Positions 10,025-22,345 of a stretch of 64,000 nt of DNA are shown here, in pieces. The notes beneath the pieces were generated by a model. It was not told the origin of the DNA, did not search any database, and saw only the letters and a list, made by a program, of their open reading frames with translations. Positions within the stretch are counted from its first letter, which is position 1. Each line of letters starts with the position of its first letter. The position numbers were made by a program, and so were the translations under genes. Source of the stretch: Montifringilla adamsi (lineage: Eukaryota; Chordata; Aves; Passeriformes; Passeridae); assembly GCA_017590115.1 (NCBI GenBank), contig JAGGNK010008781.1:4815371-4879370 (forward strand), written 5' to 3'.

Positions 10025-10090
10025 GTTGGACTTAATGATATTAAAGGTCTTTTCCAACCTCAAATTTTCTGTAATTCTGTGTAATTCCAT
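10025..10090 (+). mobile_element. CR1 LINE 3' terminus
   Basis: A short plus-strand copy of the CR1 tail: GTTGGACTTAATGATATTAA, then GGTCTTTTCCAACCT and repeated TAATTCTGT-like ends. Only the last 60-65 bp remain. Confidence 0.75.
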
Positions 10091-10859
10091 CAGCACCAGG
10101 GCTGGTGTTGGTGCCCCATTGGTCAAAAGGAGCTGAGGGGGTTCTTGAGAGAAACCATTGAATCCCTCCAACACCAGATGTTTCCTGCAAAAACACTTTT
10201 ACATCCACATCAAAAGACCCCTGGGACTGCCTCAGCTTGATGAGCTTTTCAATTAAACAATCCGAGATCAAAACTGATCCATTTTGACTTTCTTCACTCT
10301 CTTAAACATTTCAAAGATAGCAATGAATCGCAGGATATTTTCTTTATTTCCTCTGGTTTATTATAATGCTTTAACAGCTGTCAGATCGTGTCATTCTAAT
10401 AAGGTTGTTTCAGTGTTTATGAATTGGAACGTTTCTCCAGGATTTCCATTCTGGGAAATACAGATTTCCATCTCTGAGAGCTCACTCCAGGGGAAAGATG
10501 AAAGATTTCCAGTACTCAACTCCCTCCTGTTAAAGCACCTTCTTTTCCAAACGGGTCAAAGTCGACATGAAGAGCTCCCAGTTTCACCCCAAAAGTCACC
10601 CCCAGAGTATTGAATGCTCATTTTGTGCCTCAGGTCTCACAGCTGAAGGTCTTGTCTGACCACAGAGGGAAAACCTGCCCTCAAGGTAAAACCCCTCCCC
10701 AAATTAAGTCCTCCATGACCATGTCTTTCAATTTGTGGTGTCTCTTCCTAAATGCAAAGGGCAAAGAAATCTCTTTTCCAGAAAGATTTTCCCATTCTAA
10801 ACTCTTCACCTTTGCTGGAGAAAACACCTGAGTTTTGATATCTTTAAAAAAAATTCCTG
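10091..10859. other. Gene-free sequence
   Basis: Fairly AT-rich single-copy sequence. Plus-strand frames (10284-10613, 109 codons; 10610-10831, 73 codons) have no recognisable motif. Confidence 0.5.
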
Positions 10860-10945
10860 TTGGAATTTGTTTTTTGTTTTGGGCTTTGTTTTTTGGGTTT
10901 TTTTTAAGTTTGTTTTTTTTTTGTTTTTTTGTTGTTGTTGTTCTG
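10860..10945. repeat. T-rich (GTTTT)n-like low-complexity tract
   Basis: Irregular runs of T separated by single or multiple G, ending in a GTT triplet repeat. Low-complexity sequence. Confidence 0.85.
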
Positions 10946-12819
10946 GAACATCACAAATTAGCTGTCACTCTTTTTTAAAGGCTACTGAATGTGTAAAATA
11001 ATGTTTGCCTGATTTGGGAGTGCAGTAGTTTATGCAATTATGAAATAGCACATCAAGACCAGGCAGCCCTTCCCTCACGCCTGCATAATTCATCGCTCAC
11101 GGGTAAGACCTCTCCTGGCTGCAGACAACACAAAGTTAGGCTTACATTCTATTCTTTAATTAAAAATTTAGGAGTTTAAAGGGAGTTTGTAAACCGAACA
11201 ACCATTAAAAATTTGGAGACAAGGCGTTAAAAAATGCAAACCAAGGACAGGAATAAAACAAACCACTGATTGCTGATGAGGATGGGGAGAAAGCACCGAG
11301 ACAAACCCACAGAACCAGCGCAGGTGGAAACCAACAGCCCTGACGTGCTTTCTGTGCAAACACACCTGTAAATCAGGCTGAAATATTGGAATCCTGGAGC
11401 TGAGGCAGCTGAACCGCTCCGCTGGGGAGAAATCATCCTTTTCCCCCACCCCGAGGGTCTCCCCTCAGCTCCTGGGGTGGCTCCCAAAAATGCCAAGCAG
11501 GCACTGAGGGAAGGAGCAAGGCCGTGGCAGGGGAGGCCGAGAGGGAAACGTGGGCCCCGCTGCCTAATGGGACTTATCAATTATTATCTCAGCCCATATT
11601 TCTTTGAGGGGTGATTGTTTCACAGAGCCTGACATCTCATACAGCTTTAAATTACTCACAACCGGGACGCCTTACAAGATAGCAGTAAAATCAGGAGAGG
11701 ATTGGGCAATGTAATTATAGTATGGAAATGATGTTGATCGCTCAAGCAGGAACAGACCTTGAGTTGGTACTGCCTCCCTGCTCCAGCAGAGCCTCCACAG
11801 GGGGCTGCAAATGAGGCCACGAGGTTGGTGACACCAGGGACAGAGCGGGGTCAGGAGGCTGAAGGAGAGCAGAGCTGTGATACTCCAGAGCTGGGCTCTC
11901 CCTGTGTGGGTGCAACTCCCCTTAGGCTGAGGATTAGGGAGGCACAGCCTTGGTGAGACCCTCAGAGATGCTGCTCACAGCCTTTTCCAAGGGGCAGTTT
12001 TCCCCTGTAAGTCAGTAAAGGAAGTTTATGTTGGGTTTTTTTAATTATTTTTAAAAAGAGGGGTTTGTAAGAAAAAAAAAAAAACAAAAACGTAACAAGC
12101 AGCGGATATTTTCCTGTTCCAAATCTGGGAAGAATTGAGAAAAGAAAGGATTTTTTGCCCCTGCTTCCCATGCAGAGCTGACCCCCTTCCCTTGCACTGC
12201 TGGCAGCGTTGGAGGCACTGTGGAAATGGGCAGGATCAGAATGAGCTGGGCACGGGGCAGCCCTGGGCAGCTGGGCTCACACACAAGGGAAGAGGCAGCT
12301 CTTTTTTAATCACTGCTCCCACAGCTCCTTTCTGCTGCAAACCAGTGGTTTGTGGCTGCTCCTTCACCTGAGACAGCACTGCCCAGCCCAATTCGCCTGC
12401 TCTGGGGGCAGAAGGAGCCCCATGAGAAGGGAACTCCACCTCCCTGTCAGAAATCACATGAAAAACCCCCTCGGCACCCTGCACACCCTGCTCTGGTGTC
12501 GCTGTGACGCCCAGGTGTGCTGCAGGGAGCTCCCTGCCAGCCTCGGTACCTGGTACCTGCACCAGGATGCTGCTGGGCACAGCGGGACCGCGGGAGCCCC
12601 GCTGGACATTTGCTGGTGACAACCAGCGAGACTGTAGGAGAGAAAATGAATGTCCCTGAGGACAGTCACACTGCGGTGCCTTCGCCTTCAAAGGCAGAGC
12701 CTGGTGGGAGGGCTGGGCAGGGAGCAGTAGCCCATGGGCACAGCTGACAGGACTATCAATTTGATGTTTTTAAATGCTGTTTCCAGAGGAGCTGAACAGG
12801 AAAGGCAGAAATCATGACT

Positions 12820-12823
<4 letters not shown>
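10946..12823. other. Gene-free sequence with an AT-rich element near 11.6-11.75 kb
   Basis: The segment 11575-11755 (ATCAATTATTATCTC, then AATGTAATTATAGTATGG) resembles a conserved noncoding element. The stretch 11140-11240 is similar but weaker. Another T/A-rich tract lies at 12026-12095. The rest is GC-rich single-copy sequence without a supportable gene. Confidence 0.4.

Positions 12824-12863
<40 letters not shown>
12824..12863. repeat. Poly(T) tract, 40 bp
   Basis: Forty uninterrupted T. This could be the tail of a minus-strand retroposed sequence, but I see no recognisable body downstream. Confidence 0.95.
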
Positions 12864-12870
<7 letters not shown>

Positions 12871-14698
12871 AAGCCCTGCTTTCTCCCACTCCTTAAAGGT
12901 GATGCTCTGTCAGGTTTAACAAGCCGCTGTCAATCCGTCCCCAGCTGGTGCCGGGCGCTCCCCGCAGGCACCGCCGGCTCCTCTGGCCCCATCCCGGGGG
13001 AAAAGCACTTTGGCTGGTTCCTGGGGCTGCCTCTCCATCAGATCCCTCCTCCAGGAGCACCCAGAGCTGGCTGGGTCGCTGGAGGGGCTGGGATGAGCCC
13101 CCACCCCTGGGCATCTCCAGCCCCTCCAGCCCTGGCATAGCCCACCTTGTAGAAACAAATATTCAGCCCCTCCGGCTGCAGCTGCCCCTGGGAGCCAGAA
13201 CCCTCCTCGGAGTAGTAAAACCCTGTCTGTGTGAGTGCTGAAATGATCCCGGCTAATGAGGTTAATTAATATGTTCCTGTAAGCCCAGAGGCGCCGGGGA
13301 TCAGCCTGTCCCCACCGGCTGTGAGATGCGCGCCGGGAGCAGGGATTGTCCAAAGGTTTCGAGGTGCAGGTGTGCTCCAGGCCATGCCAGGAGAGTGTAA
13401 ATCAGTGTTTAGAAAAAGCCTTTTAAGGATGCCTGAGGAATAAAAAGGGATGTGTGGCTCTCTCCCAACTTCCCACTCCACCGATTCCAGCCCAGCGGTG
13501 CTGACAAATTTCCGTCCTCAGCTCGCGGTCCCAGAAGCACCTTAAAAAGCAGAGGAATTCTGGACACCGGGGCCGGGCTGGAGGGGAGCCAGCAGCCAAG
13601 GAGGCAGCTGAGAAGGATGGTCAGCAGAGCACAGGCAATAAGGTTGATGGGCCTCAGCCGCCAGCCCTGGAGAAGCCCCGCTCCTGAAACGCATCCAAAA
13701 CAAGCATCGCACTTGGGCTGAAGTGATGTCACTGCCGACCATTAGCGTGGTAATTACACTGAAAGCTTTTGGCAATTGTATTCTCCGAAGGGTCATTGAT
13801 GCAACCCAACCGCACCAGTAAAGGTCTCATTAGTCTTCTTTCAGACTTTTGTATTTTTTGGAGCTGCAGAATCCTGACAATCTTTTCCCTCCAATAACAT
13901 TATGTTTTTCTCCCTGCCCTGGCCACGCTCACAATGGGCCCTTCTCCTCCACTTCCCAGCATTCCACTTGGGAAGGCGCATTTCCAGCAGAGGAAGGGCC
14001 CTGGGAGCCCACTTTGTGGGCTGAGTGTGAATATCCCAGCCCCTGCTCACCACAGCAGCTCAGGGGGCAGCTCCCACTCCTGGCTCCCAGCAAACCTCCT
14101 CAGGGTCCTGGGATCCAGGGAGGTGAAAAGCAGCTGGACACACGGATGTGAGTTCAGTCACAGGAGCTCCTTTGGTCCAATGTCAGCAGAGCCTTCTCCT
14201 TCTTCTTGTCCCCTGTGCAGGGGCTGCAGGGGAAGATGGCTCAGGTGCTGCTCCATGTCCCACTGACCTCATTTTGGGAGAAAGGGAGAACCTGCTGCAT
14301 TTGCAGAATAATTATGTCTGTCCAGAGCATAAGACCACCGGGAGGAGATCAGAAATCAGAACCCTGTTGACAAATGGCAGGCCTGGCCCAAAAGAAAGCA
14401 GAGCAAAACTCAGCAGAAGCAACTGCAGGTGGTGCAGCTCAGCAGGAGAAAACAGCAGGGTGGGCAGCCAAGCCTGGTGCTCCCACAACAGCAGTGGTGA
14501 CACCTGCAGGGCAGGTGAAGGGACTTGCCCACCCCCAGCACCAGCTGGATCTCTCTTGGATGAACCACGTGGGTTTTGCACAAAAAAAAATCCCTTTCCA
14601 GGGGATAAGGAGCGTTTTGGGTCAGGGTTAGGCTGGCCCAAAACAGGTTTGAATGTCTAGAGAGACTCTGGAGAGTGGACAGGGACAGAGAGGGGAGA
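12864..14698. other. Gene-free sequence
   Basis: GC-rich sequence with scattered CpG at 12930-13000 and 13270-13345, then a more AT-rich block at 13720-13915 (TAATTACAC, CAATTGTATT). No gene, promoter or RNA recognised. Confidence 0.45.
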
Positions 14699-14741
14699 GG
14701 AAGGGAAGGGAAGGGAAGGGAAGGGAAGGGAAGGGAAGGGA
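14699..14741 (+). repeat. (GGGAA)n tract, predicted G-quadruplex former
   Basis: Eight GGG runs each separated by AA on the plus strand. This fits the intramolecular G-quadruplex pattern (four G3 runs, loops of 1-7 nt) several times over, with uniform 2-nt loops. Confidence 0.9.
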
Positions 14742-15434
14742 GTTTCTCCCCATGAAACCAAAACCAAAGAGTGATGCCACTCGTGGTGCCACAGGCCTGG
14801 GATGCTCCAAGCCCACTGCCAGCATCCCAGCAGGGACAGCCAGGGGCAGGAGCCCAGGAAAGCACTGTCTGGCCAGCTGCCCTCTGCCTCTGGCACAAGG
14901 AGCACACCAGGGTGAGAACTCCACAAAGAAAACCCAGAAAATCCATCCTACAAGCAGGAGCTGCTCCCCAGGACCTGCCTCAGCCCCACACCCCCTCCCG
15001 GCACATCATGTGTAGCTGTTCCTCATGCAGGCAACTGCTTTAATCAGAGAAGAAAAACCCTCAGAACACAGGATTCAAATCCACCAGGAAAGGTGACAGA
15101 TTCTCCCACTCTTCAAAGGGGCTCTTTAAATATTAAAAATAGCATTGTTGTTTTAGTAACGTTAATTTAAATGATGCACACATGACACCTCCGATCACCC
15201 CGGCGTGCTCAGACACGGCAGGAGCGAGGCACAGCCAGGCAGGAGCTCTTCTGTTCTGGTTTGTCCTGTGACAGAAAAAAGGAACACATCCTGTGCACAG
15301 GGGAGGAGGAGGAGGAGGAGGTTTATTCCCACCCGGCACAGGCCCAAGTGTGCTGAGTCTCCAGCTGAAGAGCCCCAGGACTCTTTCCTTCCTAAAGCCA
15401 GGCTTCCAGACCAGCCTGGCTAAACTCTCGTTCC
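14742..15434. other. Gene-free sequence
   Basis: Single-copy sequence. AT-rich at 15120-15180, with a short (GGA)n run at 15301-15321. Nothing else recognised. Confidence 0.5.
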
Positions 15435-15904
15435 TGTAAGGCAGAGCTGAAGTAGGTGAAACACAACGATGTAGGAGTGTGTTGACAGAGTGACAAAACT
15501 ATCCTTTGTCCGCCTAAAAAAGAAAGAAACCCAGAAGTTTCTCTCATTGATTAGGGTAAAAAGCCACTCACAGGACCCAAGAGGCTTCACCTCAAACTTA
15601 AGGGCAGCTAATTGGATAGAAGCCAAAAAGTCCCACCTGAACAACTGGGTAGAAAAAGAAGAGAACAAAGGAACTGGGGGCTTTTGTGAGGTGTTTTTAC
15701 CAGGAGCAGACCTCTGCACCTGGCTCGGGTTTTTCTGTTTGTTATTTTGCCTTTTATTAAAACATTTTGTTTCCTGCTTATTTTATGCCCCCAACAGCAG
15801 CTGAGCTATCTTGGGTGTATTATATTTTCCTTCGAGAGCTTAATAAGACCTGGCTTAAGGAAGAAAATATAATACAAAGAGTCACCTAAACACACAGTCT
15901 GACA
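15435..15904 (+). mobile_element. Probable retroviral LTR, ERVL-like, 470 bp
   Basis: The segment starts TGTAAGGC and ends GTCTGACA, giving TG...CA termini. It is flanked by GTTCC (15430-15434) and TTTCC (15905-15909), a possible 5-bp target duplication with one mismatch. A poly(A) signal ATTAAA lies at 15756-15761, followed by the T/C-rich stretch common in LTR R-U5 regions. The text around GTGTTTTTACCAGGAGCAGACC resembles LTRs I know from birds. No internal genes. The exact ends are less certain than for the other LTRs. Confidence 0.5.
15816..15876. repeat. 13-bp inverted repeat inside the probable LTR
   Basis: TGTATTATATTTT (15816-15828) and its exact complement (15864-15876) enclose a 35-nt centre that is itself partly complementary (TTCC/GGAA, CTTAA/TTAAG). 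It could be an RNA stem in the LTR transcript or a short nested element. Confidence 0.75.
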
Positions 15905-15909
15905 TTTCC

Positions 15910-18900
15910 TGGTCCTCCCTGCCACAGCTCAGCCCACGCTGAGTTTGTGCCTGGCTGTCTCCTTCCTTCACTCCATGGTTCTCCCAGCTTTAGCACCTTC
16001 ATGAGCCAGTTGGGGCCCTATTTTCAAGCCTTGCTGGTGGCTAAAAGGAAACAACATGTTCAGAGGCATCTCTGAGTTAGAGATAGCCTTGAAATTTATC
16101 TTGAAATAGCTTGGTCTCCAGCCTCCTGGGCCAGGGGAACCTGTGTTACTCAGGTACTCCAAGCTGAGGCTGAACTGGGGGGTGGATTGGTCACCAAAGC
16201 CATTGAGCAGGAGCTACCCATGGGAGAGCTGGCAAGCAGACCTGGAATCTTCATCCACCACAGGCTTTTGTGAACTGAAAGAGTTTTTCCTTGCTCTCTG
16301 CTTCAAGGGGTCTTTGCAAGGAGTTCAGGTTCCACCTGCAGAGCCGGCACATTCCTTCGGGATTTATTTTCATCAGCCTCTGAAGGGATGGAGAGCCACC
16401 CATGACACCTTGTGCTCCACCACCACTCGTTCCAGTGAGAGCACCGAGCTCCAGGCAGCTGGAAACACCCCCCAAGAGCTTCACCTTCTGCTGGGGACCC
16501 AACCAAGGGCGACGGGGGGGAAGTACATGATTGTAAAATAATGGAATTCATCTGCAACTCGACCTTCACTAATGATGGATGGCCTGTTTGCACGGATCAT
16601 CAGTGGAGAGCCTTCACTCTGATGCATCACCTGCAGCTGCAGTGAATTGAGGGGCAAACCTGACGTCCTTGCCCAGGTCCTGGGGGCTGTGCAGCGCCTG
16701 CAGGGACGGCCCAGGCTCTGGTGAGCAGGACAATTCACCTGCAAGAACTGAGCCCCAGCTGCATTGGAAATTTGGGCTGTCAAGGGCAGCGGTCCATCAG
16801 GATGAGGTTCAGGTTCTGGTGTTCACGAGAACGAAGTCGTGCATCTCATTAGGGTTTGCTTCAAACCAGACCTTGCCAGAGAGCGGAGCTGCAAATAATT
16901 TGAGTCTCAGTGCTGGCTGTGTGCCTGGCTCTGAGTCATACATTGCTGAAGGAATTGTTGTAATCTGCAGATTATTTTCCTGTATTAATTCATTCTGGTG
17001 AAATAAACCCATTGCAAATTGCTATCAGCCTAAAACTGCCCATGCTGGGGTCGAGTGTGTGGGCAGTGCTTTCTGCCCTTGGTGACAGTGTGTGACAGCT
17101 TCTGCTGCTCAGCTGTGGGGGATCTGCTCTCTGTGCTCAGGATCTCACCGTGGCCAAAGGGATTCCTTTTCTCGACATTTTTAGTTTTTAAACTGTGATC
17201 ATTTTGTTGCTCAGAGGAAAGGAGGACCTGCAGTAGCTGTTTCTCTGTTCTGAGAGGCTCGGAGGCAGCAGAACAGGCAAAGCACTCACCTGGGCTCACC
17301 TGTCCTGGCAGACAAGAGCAGAAATGCTCTCCTGTCACAGACTCCTGATTGTTCCCTCCACCGCTCTCGTGTGGCCTTGGAGCAGCTCTGAGGTCTTCAA
17401 AAAGCTGGAGCTGCCTTTCAGCAGGGATCACAAGCCATGGAACACCAGGGGAAGATGTTCTCTGATGCTCCTGGCTGCAGAGCTGGCTTGTTCCCAGCAG
17501 GGAATGCAGCTCCTCCAGGCCTGTGTGGGTCTGAGGGACTCAGTGGGGCAAGCCAGGGCAGGAGGAGAATGAGGGCACAGAGAAAACCCCTTTTTTCTTC
17601 CTCACAGCTTGAACTGGTAAGTAAAGGATCGAAGGTGCACGCTGCTTTGTCCCAACTCCTGCCTTTCCTAGGCAGGGAGGTTTGGATTATGCATTCCAAG
17701 GCGTTACAAGGTCCACTGGTTTGGAACAAGAAGTCTGCCAAAACATTCAGCCTGGGAAGGGGGAGCTGAGGAGGAGAGGGCTGGAGCTGCTGCTGCTGCA
17801 GGCACAGAGAATATTAACTCTGCTCTGGGGGAAATGCCAGTGTCTCCAGCTGAGGTGATGGAGGATGCAAACCCTGTTTCCCAAAAATTCCCTTGGGTCT
17901 GATCTCCCTTTGCTGGGTGTTCTTTCTCAAGGAAGAAAAACCTGGGAATGGCAGTTTGGTTTCTTGAATCACACAACCCCAGGGGTGGGGGCACAGGGTG
18001 AACACCTCCCTGGGTGTCTGTGATGTCACCAAACACCTCCAGGCACCGTCGTGTGGCAGAGGGAGTCCAAGCAGAGCCAACTCCTGTGCAAAATCCCCCC
18101 CGCAAATCCCTGTGCGAGGTCCCTGTGCAAAGCCCCAGTGTCCCCAGCCGTGGGAGGGACAGGCAGGGACGGGCAGTGCCATCCCTCCCGTGGGCTCTGG
18201 GTGCAGGATCTGCAGCAGCAGCTCCTCTGTGTGTGTTTGGGATGGAGAAAATAACCATGCCCAACAGAGGGGAGTGGTTTTTCTTGCTTGTTTGTTTCTT
18301 AATCGTGGCATTTCCCCTGTGATTTCAGAAATATTGTTTTCTGCTGGGTGTTAAAACATCCAGGTAAAAGGACTGTGGCCTTTGTGTGTGTTAAGACTGT
18401 GTGACCTCTTTGCTGCTCTGTGCTGGAGGAGTGCTGGTGCGGAGCTGAGTGAGCAGATGAAAAGATTTCTGTGTGTGTAATTATTCCAACACAGCTTTCA
18501 GTGGGATTGTGTTTGCAACCTTTCGTCATTCTCTTTGCAAACATGTTTGAGTGCTGCAGCTTGGCTGATGGAGAAGGCAGAGACTGTGCTCAGAGATGTC
18601 CAACAAGTCCCAGAGCCTCCCCTTGGCTGCTGAATTCCGAAATCAGGACAGTCTGGGGCTGGTTCCTCTGCGTGGGGCTGCAATGACAGCCATGTGCAGG
18701 AGCCTTTGGCGTGGGCAGGTCTCACACACTCATTCAGAAATGGGAACATAAGCCCCTGTTAATGGGGGATTTGTTGTTACACTTTGTTCCCTCAGCTCCT
18801 CGTGTCCCTGCTTGGAGGAACAAGCCAGGAGCAAACGCTGTGCTGACTCCAGTGATGCTTTCCTGCATGTGCAACCTCCTCGGAGCTGCTGGAAGGATTG

Positions 18901-19969
18901 TGGTGACACCATATGAGGCACATCAGGCTCTCTCCAGCACTGAGAGACAGTGATTTTTGCCTTCAGATCATGCTCTCAAGCTGCCAGAGCCTAAAATAAC
19001 TCTTACTCATAGAGGAGAAATGGATGCAACTCGCATTCATTATCAGCGTGTCGGTCACAGTCCGTGCCCACGTGGAAGTTTGTCCCTTCCCCTCACACCT
19101 CCCCTGCTTCCTCCTGGCTGGCAGAGCATGGCACAGTGCCTGGCGACAGGGATTGCTCCCACCTGACCCCCAGGCACAGCGGTGCCACCAGCGTGGGCTG
19201 AGCCACTGGGACCAGTCACGCTGAGCACTGGGAGGTTGGAACTGGGGGGGTTTTGAGGGGCTGTGGCCTGAAACTGGGCTGAGCCAGGCAGATCTGGGTC
19301 TGCCCAGTATGAACCAGCACAGGCACAAGCCCTAAGGGCTGGACCAGCATGGCAAAGGTGCATCAGGGGTAGGGTAGGTTGAGGGGGGCGAGATGAGCAG
19401 TTCACAAACAGCCCTGAGCTTACAGCCACAGCTCTCTCTGCTCCGCAAGGCCACGTCTGCCCTTATTCAGATTGTTTGTACACCTCTGTCTTGAGAAAGC
19501 TGAGGGGAACTGCAGCAGCTCAGCCTGATCTGGCCATAAAAACTCCTCCTGAAGCTGCAGGATCTGTTCCCACCTGGTGCCTGCTGCCACCTCCCTTTGC
19601 AGTGGCAGCAGCAGGAGCAGCAGCGATGTGGGAGCTCATTGCTGATCCCCAGGGCACCCAGCCCCTCTCCCAACCCCAGCAGGCTCAAGGTGTGAGGACA
19701 GGGTGCGTGGGAGTGACCTCTGCCTGAAAGTCCATCCTGCCCAGCTCCTTGGAGCACAGGCAGTGCCCCAGGCAGAGCCCACCCCTCTCCCCAGCTCCAT
19801 CACCAGCTCCCCTTTGCTCATCCCTGCACAACGCATCCCTTTTGCCCCCCAGGCCACATGTGCAGCTTTACAGAGGTGACAAAACCCTGCAAACAGTGAC
19901 CCCCCAGCACCCAGCCACCCCTGCACCCCCTCAGCACCCCTGGTCCTCTCCCCTGAATGCTCCTCACGG
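15910..19969. other. Gene-free sequence, 4 kb
   Basis: Alternating GC-rich and moderate sequence with many short overlapping frames on both strands (longest about 186 codons, minus strand 17704-18264), none with a domain. AT-richer patches at 16820-17030 and 18280-18560. No repeat family recognised. Confidence 0.45.
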
Positions 19970-20580
19970 GCTCTCACATAAGCGATGGAGAAAAGTGTCA
20001 GGCTGGGGGAAAGACAGATCACGAGTATTCCTGGCCCTGACATTTTCCTCCAGATATCTGGATTTCCATATATTTGAAAACCTAATATAAACAACAGAGA
20101 GAAAATTTGCATTTCGGGCAGTGAGGAATGAAAAATGGAGGCGGGGTAATGTATTGCTGCTCGAGGAAGAGGAATGACAGTGGTAGAGTCGAGCACACAC
20201 GACAGCGCCCAATCGGCTCGTGGCAAACTCATTTCCTGGCAGAATATAGGGTTTCATCTGCTGGAACATTTAATAGGCATCAAAGAAAGATCACTTCCCT
20301 CCTCTCAGCGCAGATTGAGAGCCTTCGCTCTTGCTTTATTTTTGCCATTTTATTAAACCCTTTATATAGTTTTAATACAATATGTATGATCCTCCAGCAA
20401 ACAAATAAATTCTTAGGCGCTTCCCAGATTCTAAGGATTTCTAATGGTTACGAATGTTTTATTTATATTTTCAGAGAGGCATTAAATATGCGATGTGTAA
20501 AAATATGCAAAAAAAAAAAAATCAACCCTAATTTATTGTTCCGTTTGGAGCAGCGTTACATATGGAGTTAATTTGGGAAG
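19970..20580. other. AT-rich conserved-element candidate with retained CpGs
   Basis: About 600 bp with TTTATATAGTTTTAATACAA-type sequence, an octamer ATTTGCAT (20105-20112), and CpG sites kept inside an AT-rich context (GTCGAGC, ACGACAGCGCCC, CGGCTCG). CpG retention in otherwise AT-rich unmasked sequence suggests constraint. A plus-strand 147-codon frame (20128-20571) shows no protein motif, so I favour a noncoding regulatory role. Confidence 0.4.
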
Positions 20581-20716
20581 CCCGCGGAAGAGGCTGAGCC
20601 CCCACACATCTGGGTTTGCTGCTGTGGCTGAAACACCCCAAAATGCAACCTCAGGGACCTTCTGTCCTCGCTCAGCTGGGCACAGGGGTGTGACATGGGC
20701 TGGGAGCAGTGGGAGA

Positions 20717-20750
20717 GACAGACAGACAGACAGACAGACACACACACACA
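20717..20750. repeat. (GACA)n(CA)n compound microsatellite
   Basis: Six GACA units run directly into five CA units. Confidence 0.95.
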
Positions 20751-22310
20751 GGGGACTGACAAACCCTTTCCCGAGTGACAAATGCCCAAACGCCCTCCTG
20801 CTCCAGAGCAGCCTCCTGTGGTCAGTCCAAGTCAATAGCCCCAGCCCCAGAAGAAATGCCTGGAATTCTGTTGTGGCAGAAAAGGCCCATTCCCAGCTGG
20901 CTAAATGGGTTTGGGGACTGTGGATCCTGAGCTCCCATTGGATTAATCCCAGTACACCCCGTGATGGTCACTGCCACACTCCCCAGGGCGGCAGGTGGGT
21001 GAAAATTTTTGGGGAAAAAATCTTTTCAGTGCTGTCAGGTGCAAAGGAGGACAGCTGGTTGATGGAGCACCCTGGGCTGACCCTAACCATGCTTCCCTGG
21101 ATGTTTGGAATTCCATTTCCCATGGCTTCCCCAAGCCTGGGTGAGGGCTGGGCAAGGAGGAGCACCCAGGATGATTTTTGATGACAGCACTCAGTAGAGC
21201 TGGAATCAGAGTGTCTGGAGAACCTTAGTTATGGCTTGGAGCAGCACTTTGCTCTGAGGTTTCCTTATTTAGGAAGCAGGGAAATGCATCAGGAGGCTTC
21301 CAGAGGCTCATCAATTCCGATCAGGTCCGGTCTGGACACACGATCTCTCCAGCTCAGGCATATCCTTGGCAGGCAGCTCCTTCCCCCTAAATATTCCAGC
21401 ACACACAAACGCACTGCTGCTGGCTGTGCCTGTGGGAAGGATTCCTGTGTCCCTGCAGAGGGGACAAAAACTGCAAAACTGCTGCAAAACTTCTCCTCTT
21501 GTGTGGGGACCTGCCTGGTGTGGCACAGGGCAGTGTGGGGTGCCCTGTGCTGACAAAGACCTGGAGTGTGTCCCTGCTGGCTGTTTCTCAGTCCTTCCCA
21601 ACCCAGAGCCCAGATCCTGCCTGGGAGGTGCCCCTGTCCTGGGTGATGTCCAGCTGTGGCAGCACACAACTGGACATCACACAGCCTCCAAACCAGAGGA
21701 GATTTGGAGCATCCCCAGCAGCTGAGACTTCATCACAGAAATAAACCCCCACTTAAGAGGTACACAGACAAGGCAGACCAAGCATGGGGTTCACCAGGAG
21801 GCTCTTGATGCCACCCGAAAATGGCTGAACTTGCACAAATATATTAAGAAACCCTTGAGAAAGCCTTAATTGCACATTACAGATCTGTAACTGCTGTGCC
21901 TCCTGTCAGGGACACGAGGGAGATTTTCACAGCTTTTCTATCCAGGGCACTTCCCAGCTATTCTTAATACCCTCAGAGTAATAAGAAATCTGTAAATCCC
22001 CCCAGCTCACTCCCAAGGAGCCGGGCACCCACGGAAGGCAGACACTGATGCGTGGCTGGAGCTGAATTCATTGTTTGTGGTCCTGTGAGCACAGCGATGT
22101 GAGGTGACCTCCTGGTTCAGGGGAACCCGCCTTAACAGAGCTGTACTCGTGTTGGTTCAGAATCTCTTTCATGTGTGTCCTCAGAAAAATGTATTTGCAG
22201 CCAGCGTGGCTGGGGGGGAGCGGGGGGTGACAGGCGCTTGTCCCTCCTGTGAGTCATTAGTGCAGACACTGAGGACAGGGGGGACAGTGCCCTGTCACCC
22301 TCCTGGGCAC
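20751..22310. other. Gene-free sequence
   Basis: GC-rich single-copy sequence, with an AT-richer stretch at 21800-22000. A G-rich patch at 22209-22231 (seven G then six G) may form secondary structure. No gene recognised. Confidence 0.5.
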
Positions 22311-22345
22311 TCTCGGGGTCTCCTCTGGTCGAGATGACCCCGAGA
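22311..22345. repeat. 10-bp hairpin abutting an LTR end
   Basis: TCTCGGGGTC (22311-22320) and GACCCCGAGA (22336-22345) are exact reverse complements separated by 15 nt. The right arm ends at the base before the probable LTR 3' terminus. Confidence 0.8.

Noticed and set aside
15040..15090. tRNA-like B box (GGATTCAAATCC)
   Set aside because: No A box or cloverleaf can be formed around it.
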